Part shown: positions 19,459-26,593 of the stretch, one piece after another
How the letters are laid out: every line of letters starts with the position of its first letter
How positions within the stretch are numbered: the first letter of the stretch is position 1
Source of the DNA: Bacteroidia bacterium
Lineage (GTDB): Bacteria > Bacteroidota > Bacteroidia > J057
DNA: 64,000 nt
Direction: 5' to 3'
Assembly (NCBI GenBank): GCA_033391075.1
Contig: JAWPMV010000003.1
Location: 1 to 64,000 of the forward strand
Program-made: the position numbers and the translations under genes
Notes under the pieces: model-generated
Database searches by the model: none
The model's input: the letters and a program-made list of their open reading frames with translations, nothing else
What the model was told of the DNA's origin: nothing

Positions 19459-21429
19459 ATGGGAAATCATCACAACAAACACAGAAGAAGAATTCACAAG
19501 TGCTTCTCGTTCTTTATGTTTTTTTTGCTTTTTGGAGGAATTAGCTTCGCCCAGGCTCCAAAAAAGCTAAAAACATGGGCAGTACTGGCTGATATGGATG
19601 GGGAAAGATATCAACAGAAATACGAAGCCTACAAAAACTCAGGATTCCGACTTGCTGGAATAGATGGCTATGCTGTCAAAGGGAAAATCAAATTTACGGC
19701 GATATGGAAGAAAGGGAAAGTCTCTGACTTTACAGCCAGACATGGCATGAGTGGAGCTGAATATTCAAGCGAGTTCAAGAAGAAAAAAGAAGCAGGCTTT
19801 CGACTCATTCACATCGATGGTTACAATGCCAACGGAAAGGCAGCTTACGCAGCTATATGGAAGAGATTCAAAAACAAGCCTGGTCCCAGGCCCACTTTCC
19901 ACGGCATGAGTGAAGAGGATTTTTTCATCGAATTGAGAAAGCAACAAAAGGCGGGATTTCGTATGCTTCAAGCCAGTGTCTTTAGCCTTAATGGAAAGCC
20001 TGTCTATTCCGCAATTTGGGGGAAGGGCAATGCTAAAGCTCAAAGCATCCGACACAAAATTCCAGAAAATAAATACCAATTACATGTAAATAATATGGCA
20101 AAAGAAGGTGCCAAGCTCATTTATGCGGAAAGCTACAGTGTGGGAGGAAAAGTCTTTTATCTCAGCATCCACGACAAGGTCAAAGGCTTATATGCTGCCA
20201 GGCATTTGCTCAATATCAAAAATCTGAGCCTGCAAACAGACAATCACTACTTTCAGGGCTATGCACCCGTATCTATCAGGGCCCATCAAAAAAATGGTCG
20301 TTCTCAATTCACGGCCATCTACAAAAATGTCAGTGGATGGAAACTGGCGGATACTCGTCAGCTGGATAAGAAGGTTTGCAAAGTTATGGATGATTTCAAC
20401 ATTCCCGGAGCTTCAATCGCCATTGTGAAAGACGGCAGGCTGGTCTATGCCAAGGGTTATGGATATGGAAACCGGGAAAAGAAAGAGATCGCATCTGCCA
20501 GCAGCTTGTACCGCATAGCCAGTATTAGCAAACCTATTACGGCAGCAGCCATCTTGAAATTGACGGAGGATACAAATTTGACTTTACAAAGTAAGGTTTT
20601 TGGCCGAGGGGCAGTATTGGGCAATACCTATGGCAGTGAGGCTTATGGCAAAAGGGAAAAGGAGATCAATGTACAGAACTTGCTTGAGCATAGAGCCGGA
20701 GCAAATAGTTGGGATAATAATCTGGATCCCAATCCCAGCGATGGGCCGGAGGATAGCTGGGGAGCTCCCATGTTTCAGGAGTTTGATAAGAATAAAAAAG
20801 AATTGATCGGATGGGTACTGGACACACGAAATCCCAGCCATCAGGTCAATACCGTTACAGCCTATTCCAACTTTGCCTATTGTGTATTGGGGAGAATCAT
20901 CGAAAAGAAATCCGGTATGGGCTATGAAAAGTATGTAAAAAACAAGATCCTCAAGCCTTGCGGGATCACGGATATGCAGATTGCTTCCAATTCCAAAGAA
21001 AAGAGGGCTTACAAAGAGGTCGTCTATTATGATGCAGATGGCGATCCTTATAGTCTAAGACCTCGTCGGATGGATAGTCATGGAGGTTGGATAGCAAGTA
21101 CGGTGGATCTGGCTCGATTTGCGGTGCGGGTTGATGGTCAGGCGGGGAAAAAAGATATCCTATCCAGAAGCAGTACTACAGCCATGCAAAGCTCTTCTTA
21201 TGGAGGTATTTTTGGTAAAGGCTGGAATTTGAGTGATGGAAATGTTCAGCATGGCGGGAGAATGTCTGGCACCAGAGCCAATCTGAAAATGATGAGCAAT
21301 GGGGTCTACTATGTTTTTCTCGTAAATCGATACGACGAGCCAGACAAAGATCCTATCAATAGAATGAATAATGCCATCGAGAAGGGTATTTCCGAAATCA
21401 AGGAATGGCCGAATATAGATCTCTTTTAA
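19459..21429 (+). CDS. Secreted serine hydrolase with five N-terminal BTRD repeats
   Basis: A 656-residue exported protein. After a basic N-terminus and signal peptide (about 1-32) come five degenerate repeats of about 50 residues (roughly 37-85, 87-135, 140-190, 192-238, 240-290) with a pattern of M...Y...F...K..GFRL..IDGY...GK..YAAIW, matching the bacterial tandem repeat domain 1 family. From about 300 follows a class C beta-lactamase-like catalytic domain: Ser-x-x-Lys in RIASISKPITAAA, Tyr in TAYSNFAY, and HGG in VQHGGRMSG. The same combination of repeats plus beta-lactamase domain is known in fungal polyglycine hydrolases. A strong bidirectional terminator follows the stop. Confidence 0.82.
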   Translation: MGNHHNKHRRRIHKCFSFFMFFLLFGGISFAQAPKKLKTWAVLADMDGERYQQKYEAYKNSGFRLAGIDGYAVKGKIKFTAIWKKGKVSDFTARHGMSGAEYSSEFKKKKEAGFRLIHIDGYNANGKAAYAAIWKRFKNKPGPRPTFHGMSEEDFFIELRKQQKAGFRMLQASVFSLNGKPVYSAIWGKGNAKAQSIRHKIPENKYQLHVNNMAKEGAKLIYAESYSVGGKVFYLSIHDKVKGLYAARHLLNIKNLSLQTDNHYFQGYAPVSIRAHQKNGRSQFTAIYKNVSGWKLADTRQLDKKVCKVMDDFNIPGASIAIVKDGRLVYAKGYGYGNREKKEIASASSLYRIASISKPITAAAILKLTEDTNLTLQSKVFGRGAVLGNTYGSEAYGKREKEINVQNLLEHRAGANSWDNNLDPNPSDGPEDSWGAPMFQEFDKNKKELIGWVLDTRNPSHQVNTVTAYSNFAYCVLGRIIEKKSGMGYEKYVKNKILKPCGITDMQIASNSKEKRAYKEVVYYDADGDPYSLRPRRMDSHGGWIASTVDLARFAVRVDGQAGKKDILSRSSTTAMQSSSYGGIFGKGWNLSDGNVQHGGRMSGTRANLKMMSNGVYYVFLVNRYDEPDKDPINRMNNAIEKGISEIKEWPNIDLF

Positions 21430-21432
21430 ATG

Positions 21433-21463
21433 AAAAAAGGGCCGAAGATTTCGGCCCTTTTTT
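21433..21463. terminator. Bidirectional rho-independent terminator
   Basis: GGGCCGA and TCGGCCC make a perfect 7-bp stem around a 4-5 base loop, flanked by AAAAAA on the left and TTTTTT on the right, so it can end transcription in both directions. It sits in the 38-base gap between two convergent genes. Confidence 0.9.
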
Positions 21464-21467
21464 CTTA

Positions 21468-23174
21468 TTACTTTGCACATCCTTTAGCCAGCAACTTCAT
21501 CGCTGCCACCATAGCTCTGGCAGATTCAATATCTGAACAAAGAATTTTGAAGCTTCTCTCATAATCATCTACTTCTCCATCCTCTGCAACTTCGATCAAC
21601 TCTTTCTTCCCTTTGGTTTCCCCGCTAACATAGACCTCCTTACCTTTGGTACTAAAACTGATCTTGCTGGGATTGATGTCCTGCCAGTTAAACAGATAGC
21701 CTGTGGTCTCCCCTTTATCAATATTTTCTACCTCTATTTCAGCCAGACATTCTCCTTCCTCTCCGACTTCATAGGTCTGTCCGAAACTCTTATCATCGAT
21801 GGCAATCTTTTTGATATGTTCTTTACAATAAGCTATGGCATCTCCGACTTCAGCATCGGGATAGTTTAGTTCGAAATTATTGGTGCGATTTTCCCGGTAG
21901 TGCTTTACGGCCTGATATAAATTGGCCTGAAGGGCACGGGCCGATTCTATATCACTTACTCTAATCGATAGGGTATTTTTGAAGCCGCTAAGTGCATTAT
22001 TCTTTTCCTCACGAATGAGCCGATCATTGCCAGAGGTTTTAGCTGTAACAAAAACAGCATTTCTCTTTACATCAAAATCAACGGAAGAAGGATCCATATC
22101 TGATAGGTTCATTTGGAAGTTCAGAACATCCTCTGAACCTTCTTCCTGTAATTCATAGTTCACGATATAAGGAAGATCAGCATCCTGACTAAAGGATTGA
22201 TCATAGCCATCTTCATTGATGATGACTTTTTCGACCTTTTCACTTAAAAACTCTAAAGCCGCTTCAGGACTGGTATCTGACCTCAAGGTTGCCATATTGC
22301 CTTGCTCATCTTCACTGATTCGTGCCAAATCTTTGAGTACCAAAGCCAAGTTTCTTGCACTCTCAATATCAGGAGCCAGGAATCGCATTTTACTGGCATA
22401 GTTTTTCAACTCTCCATTTTCTTCTACCTGCACAAGATTTCTCTTTCCTTTAATCTCTGTATCAATCACCACTAGCTTCTTATCCGTATCAAAGTCTATA
22501 CGGGCGACATTGAAATCCATGGCATTTATTTTATACACCATGACTTTATCATCTGCAATATCACTGAGGGTATAGGTGATCAGAGAACTATTATCTCCAT
22601 CATAGGCGAATTTCTGCTCATAGCGATCATCATTGATCTGAATTTCTCCTATATTTTCTTCCAAATAACTTAGGACCTGATCCTTTTCCGGATCTTCTCC
22701 CAGGCCTGCATTTGTGTCCATTCTTTCCCCACAAGAAGCAGCCAGACTTTTCAATTCCTCTACCAGCTTACGGGCATCCTCGACAGAAGAAGCATACATC
22801 TCAACTTCATCTGTATATCCTGTAACCTCTCCATTCTCGTAGGTCCGAATCAAATCCTTTTTCCCTTTTGCTGCTGCAGTAAGGATCACCAGGTCTTTTC
22901 GTGTGTTGAACTGGATACGATTTTCATTCAGGTCTGCAGCATTGAAGGCAAAACGCTCTTCGTCGCCTTTTCCAAAAGGAGTTTTCTGGTACCAAACCAT
23001 GCAGGCTTCATCTACCCCATCCTGCATACCAAAACTCTGACCAAATTCAGATTTTTTGGTTTGTATTTTGCCGAGATTGGAAGAGAGGTACTCTATATGT
23101 TCGCTTACCTCCTGAGCAGAAAGGCCCAGAGTAACAAAAATGAGTAAAAACAGAACTGTAATGTGACGGAACAT
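21468..23174 (-). CDS. Exported protein of four ~122-residue repeats, function unknown
   Basis: A 568-residue protein with a signal peptide (about 1-20, ending LSAQ). The mature part is four related units at about 25-148, 165-286, 303-424 and 443-566. Each opens with a Y/FL..x.(I/V)..I pattern and an FGQSF or YDQSF-like motif, passes through a beta-rich core containing an INAxDFNxxRIDFDT-like strand, and closes on DIESAR-L...LK.LA. Acidic residues are abundant. I do not recognise the family. Four intact repeat units with conserved ends suggest a binding or scaffold role in the periplasm or outer membrane. It ends at the bidirectional terminator and has its own 261-base upstream region. Confidence 0.7.
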   Translation of the reverse strand: MFRHITVLFLLIFVTLGLSAQEVSEHIEYLSSNLGKIQTKKSEFGQSFGMQDGVDEACMVWYQKTPFGKGDEERFAFNAADLNENRIQFNTRKDLVILTAAAKGKKDLIRTYENGEVTGYTDEVEMYASSVEDARKLVEELKSLAASCGERMDTNAGLGEDPEKDQVLSYLEENIGEIQINDDRYEQKFAYDGDNSSLITYTLSDIADDKVMVYKINAMDFNVARIDFDTDKKLVVIDTEIKGKRNLVQVEENGELKNYASKMRFLAPDIESARNLALVLKDLARISEDEQGNMATLRSDTSPEAALEFLSEKVEKVIINEDGYDQSFSQDADLPYIVNYELQEEGSEDVLNFQMNLSDMDPSSVDFDVKRNAVFVTAKTSGNDRLIREEKNNALSGFKNTLSIRVSDIESARALQANLYQAVKHYRENRTNNFELNYPDAEVGDAIAYCKEHIKKIAIDDKSFGQTYEVGEEGECLAEIEVENIDKGETTGYLFNWQDINPSKISFSTKGKEVYVSGETKGKKELIEVAEDGEVDDYERSFKILCSDIESARAMVAAMKLLAKGCAK

Positions 23175-23435
23175 GCTTTATTCAGGTTTAATGATTGAAA
23201 TGTCGGGAAGACTCAGTGTTTGCAAGAAACGATTATCTGGACGCTTTTCCAGAGAAAACGGTAGAAATAATGGAAAATTGGGTAAAGGGACGTTTGGATA
23301 GGAATGTTAACCTAAGGGTTTTCCTGAGTATTTTTTCTCCGATTTTATGTACTATGTATAAAAATAAAACGCTTAATATTAATTAAAGCTTATCTTCATA
23401 AATGAAGACCCACATAAACGAAAAAATCTCTCGCC

Positions 23436-23867
23436 ATGAGTAATCAGCTAGGACTACACGATCCAACAAAAACTCGCGTATTTAAACTGAGTGCAGCAGA
23501 ATCCGCTAAAACTGAATTAAGAAATTTCCTGGCAGGACATATCTCATTGATTATCCTGGGGGAATTTAACAGAAGTTCCCTGCACCTCACTTCTGCTAAT
23601 AAACTATGCCTGGATGGCCCCGATTCTCAGGCTGTTCTTTGGATCAAGGATGCTGCGCTTCTAGAGGCTGTGAAGCCTTACCTGACAAACCAGCTTTCCG
23701 CCTTCACAAACCTGGATTATGATAAAATACTCGCCTTGAGTTTTAGAAAGAATGGAGAAGAGGTCGTTTATACCATAGAAAAGAATCCTTCCAGCATCTT
23801 GAAGAAAATGTCTAAGGTGGAAATGTTTAAAGCCTTTGCAGAAGCAGCCAAAGTCATTCAAAGCTAA
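23436..23867 (+). CDS. Hypothetical protein
   Basis: A 143-residue soluble protein with no signal peptide or membrane helix and no motif I recognise. It has an alternating strand/helix composition and a Lys-rich C-terminal helix (ILKKMSKVEMFKAFAEAAKVI). It starts after an AT-rich 261-base region and ends 7 bases before the next gene's ATG, so the two are probably co-transcribed. Confidence 0.65.
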   Translation: MSNQLGLHDPTKTRVFKLSAAESAKTELRNFLAGHISLIILGEFNRSSLHLTSANKLCLDGPDSQAVLWIKDAALLEAVKPYLTNQLSAFTNLDYDKILALSFRKNGEEVVYTIEKNPSSILKKMSKVEMFKAFAEAAKVIQS

Positions 23868-23874
23868 TCGAATT

Positions 23875-25737
23875 ATGAAAAAATTATCCTGCTTTCTCTT
23901 ATTCCTATGCTGTCTGGGCTTATTTCTTTCTCAAGCACAAAACGGACTTATAAGGCTTACCGAATTAAGTAGTTCGGGGAAAAAGGCTATCAAAATAGAC
24001 GAAACATCTTCTGGCATCATCGACATAAATTCGAGCATTGACCTTCAGCTACAACTGGATCTGATCGAAACAGCAATCCTGAATTTTCAGGGGCTTGCCA
24101 GTAATGATAGTCGACTCCTCCGCCTTCAGGAATTGAATCGCATGTTGAAAGCAGAAGTGGCCATCAATAATTATATCAATACCGGATATAAAGAGGCACA
24201 GAATGACCCGGATGCACAATTGGCTTATTTTCAAGGGCTCAATCAACTGGGACTAGACCTATTGACAGCCATAGCAGCCGACACCGCTCTTTATCTGGAA
24301 CTCTTAGAGCCTGAAACCGATGCAGCTTCAAACGCCTTTGATGGAAACTACGTCCAGTTTATGCTATTTTTTCTCAATCAAAAAGCCGATGAACTCCGCC
24401 AGGAAATTCTAGCCAGTCTCGGATTATCAGAAGGAGATAGCACCTTCCAGGTTTACTTTCGACTAGGGGCCTTCCTCAGAGACAGAGATGGAGGCCGACC
24501 TATCCATGTCGAGAACTTTGACGATTATGATAAAGAATCCTACCAGGAAATTGCTCGCTTTGGAAAGCCTATTAGCGATAAAGAACAGGTAGAACTGAGA
24601 GAGAATGCAAAACTCAACAATCAGTTGGGTGCTGGTATAGACCAAAGTATCAATCAAATGAAAGGGGCTATATCCGCTTACAAAAAACAGATGTTTGGCT
24701 TTCGGGAGAAATTCAGAAATCTGAATTCTACCTATAAAGCAAATTTGCTCCTGCTTCGCTCTTCCCCTAATACCCTCCCCGCAGCAGATGTCCTTATGGA
24801 TAATTCTTTGGGATTAAACCTGGTAGAATCTGTATATGCGACCCTTTTCTCTCAATATGAAGAAATCCTTCAACTCTTCTCGCCGGATGTAGATAAAAAC
24901 AAACGAATAGACGCTACCCTTAGCCAATTGGAGAAAGTTATCCTCAAAGGTTATGAGGAATTTAGCGGAGACATCCAGGCATATCTGATACAACCTCAAG
25001 GTCAAAAATGGGGAAAGAATGAACTCGAACTGGTAAGGGGAGAATACAAAGCCTATGTAGATACTGCCCAAAGCAATATTTCCAACATCCGGTCATTCAT
25101 GCAAAATCTGCGTAATGCCATTCGCCCTTTCCGCAAAGCTTATCTGGAAAATGAGAAGTTCAGTGATCAGGTAAAAAGATATAAGCCGGGAGAGATTCCT
25201 GCCTCCGGCTTGATTGAGTTAAATTACATCGGTTCGCGAAGCCCCGGTGATGAGATATTGATCAAAGCAAGCCTGGAAAGAGGTACCAATGAGAACGATC
25301 CCAATTTTGAAAGCAAACAAGTATATCGGAAAGTTCTGAAGATACAGCGGATCAACCCCTATATCCGTATGAGCGGCTCCATCATCCTTGCCAATCCTTA
25401 TACAAGAGATGAGATACCTGCCATTGATCTGGAAAACAACTTCCAATTTGCACCTACCTATGGTATTATCCTCAAATGGGGCAGTCGAAAGAATAATTTC
25501 TATAATAATTTCGTCAACCTGGGTCTAGGTTTTGCCTTTTCCTCTCCCGATTTCAATACCGATGGCACCCCTGAGTTTGGAGCTGGGGTAATGGTCACGG
25601 CTTTTCGAGATATCCTAAGTGCGGGCTGGGGATGGAACTTTGGAATGGATGCTCCCTATAGCTTTGTGGGATTCAATATTCCTTTTAATATCGGAGGGCT
25701 TCCTTCGGGGAATAATAATGATCGATTAGGGAATTAG
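23875..25737 (+). CDS. Exported protein, helical body and beta-barrel-like C-terminus
   Basis: A 620-residue protein of unknown family. The ATG at 23875 gives a good signal peptide (MKKLSCFLLFLCCLGLFLSQAQ), whereas an upstream in-frame start at 23836 does not and would overlap the previous gene. Residues about 40-440 look mostly helical (for example KLNNQLGAGIDQSINQMKGAISAYKKQ). The last hundred or so are beta-rich with alternating aromatic and small residues (NNFYNNFVNLGLGFAFSS, FGAGVMVTAF, GWGWNFGMDAPYSFVGFNI), resembling outer-membrane strands. It could be a surface or outer-membrane protein. Its stop TAG lies inside a short tandem repeat. Confidence 0.7.
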   Translation: MKKLSCFLLFLCCLGLFLSQAQNGLIRLTELSSSGKKAIKIDETSSGIIDINSSIDLQLQLDLIETAILNFQGLASNDSRLLRLQELNRMLKAEVAINNYINTGYKEAQNDPDAQLAYFQGLNQLGLDLLTAIAADTALYLELLEPETDAASNAFDGNYVQFMLFFLNQKADELRQEILASLGLSEGDSTFQVYFRLGAFLRDRDGGRPIHVENFDDYDKESYQEIARFGKPISDKEQVELRENAKLNNQLGAGIDQSINQMKGAISAYKKQMFGFREKFRNLNSTYKANLLLLRSSPNTLPAADVLMDNSLGLNLVESVYATLFSQYEEILQLFSPDVDKNKRIDATLSQLEKVILKGYEEFSGDIQAYLIQPQGQKWGKNELELVRGEYKAYVDTAQSNISNIRSFMQNLRNAIRPFRKAYLENEKFSDQVKRYKPGEIPASGLIELNYIGSRSPGDEILIKASLERGTNENDPNFESKQVYRKVLKIQRINPYIRMSGSIILANPYTRDEIPAIDLENNFQFAPTYGIILKWGSRKNNFYNNFVNLGLGFAFSSPDFNTDGTPEFGAGVMVTAFRDILSAGWGWNFGMDAPYSFVGFNIPFNIGGLPSGNNNDRLGN

Positions 25738-25748
25738 GGAATTAGGGA
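25724..25748. repeat. AATTAGGG tandem repeat over the stop codon
   Basis: Three copies of an 8-base unit (GATTAGGG, AATTAGGG, AATTAGGG), followed by AA, cover the last codons and stop of the gene ending at 25737. The second unit supplies the in-frame TAG. It looks like slippage expansion. Confidence 0.6.
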
Positions 25749-25750
25749 AA

Positions 25751-25848
25751 GAAGGCAGAATAAAAAACAAGGAATGGAGAAGATAAAAGGATATGCCTAT
25801 TTTAATTCCTTCTCATTTCTACATTCCTTGTTCCATGTTCTGCATTTC
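25751..25848. repeat. 98-base imperfect palindrome
   Basis: The intergenic region between two convergent genes folds on itself almost end to end. The outer arms are 25751-25776 and 25822-25848: GCAGAA pairs with TTCTGC, and AACAAGGAATG with CATTCCTTGTT. The inner arms are GAGAAG (25777-25782) with CTTCTC (25809-25814), then AAAAGG with CCTATTTT less perfectly. It may serve as a terminator for both genes, or be a member of a dispersed repeat family. Confidence 0.65.
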
Positions 25849-25861
25849 CTATTCTCCTCTC

Positions 25862-26530
25862 CTATTCCAGTAACTCATAGGCAAAGGCTTCCGTAGCGCC
25901 GATGGATTTATAATAGGCCTGATTCATTTCAAAATGCATCTCCATATAGCCATTGAGGTAGGCTTCGATGCTTTCCAGACCGATGGCCTCACGTCGCGGA
26001 TTTACCGAGAGACTATCTGCAAGGGGCTTGGGAATGGCCCACATATTTTCCGCATGTGTAAGTTGGGTGCCATACCATTGCTTTTCGCCAGCATTTACCC
26101 GTACCCGATCATACAAATAAGCATAATCCTCTGAACTGGCATTTTCTTGCTCTACTTCTCCCTTCATTGCCTCTAGGACATTCTTTTGAAAAGCAGGATC
26201 ATAATCACAATGCTGAACCAATAGCCAGAAATTTTTCGCCCCTTTCTCCCCTACTCTATCGATGCCGGGAAAACCCAGACTACTGAAGATCTCTTTGCAT
26301 CGCTCTCCATTAGCTTTAAAAACACTGTCTCGTTTATGAGCCAGAATTTCCTCGGGTACTACATCCATATTCTGGAGAATATTCATTTGAACTTCCTGAT
26401 CAACTTTGGCCATTTCAGCCAACTCCTTTTGAAGTTCAGCAAAGTTGTAAGAGGACGTTTCTTCCTTTTGGGGTTTTTGCCCACAAGAAAAAAGAAAAAT
26501 GAGGATAAACGGGATAAGTAGATTTTTCAT
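25862..26530 (-). CDS. DUF6624-type lipoprotein
   Basis: A 222-residue lipoprotein. The ATG at 26530 opens a signal peptide with lipobox LFSC near residue 15. A longer frame from 26581 would read across a perfect palindrome and lacks a signal peptide at its start. The body resembles the DUF6624 family: ELQKELAEMAKVDQEVQ, SLGFPGIDRVGEKGAKNFWLLVQHCDYDPAFQ, YLYDRVRVNAGEKQWYGTQ. No enzyme activity is known. The palindrome at 26539-26560 sits 9 bases before the start and is likely the operator. Confidence 0.75.
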   Translation of the reverse strand: MKNLLIPFILIFLFSCGQKPQKEETSSYNFAELQKELAEMAKVDQEVQMNILQNMDVVPEEILAHKRDSVFKANGERCKEIFSSLGFPGIDRVGEKGAKNFWLLVQHCDYDPAFQKNVLEAMKGEVEQENASSEDYAYLYDRVRVNAGEKQWYGTQLTHAENMWAIPKPLADSLSVNPRREAIGLESIEAYLNGYMEMHFEMNQAYYKSIGATEAFAYELLE

Positions 26531-26538
26531 TAGGATTA

Positions 26539-26560
26539 ATTTACGACACTTGTCGTAAAT
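26539..26560. promoter_or_regulatory. Perfect 22-base operator-like palindrome
   Basis: ATTTACGACA and TGTCGTAAAT are perfect 10-base arms around a 2-base CT spacer, immediately upstream of the DUF6624 lipoprotein start. Half-sites of the TACGACA/TGTCGTA type resemble operators bound by BlaI/MecI/CopY-family winged-helix repressors. No such repressor is encoded in this window, so the regulator is inferred. Confidence 0.6.
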
Positions 26561-26593
26561 ACATACGCCATAATTCTCCAAAAGTTATCCTGC

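Noticed and set aside
23195-23386. 63-residue frame in the gap before 23436
   Set aside because: AT-rich, no domain, composition unlike neighbouring genes.
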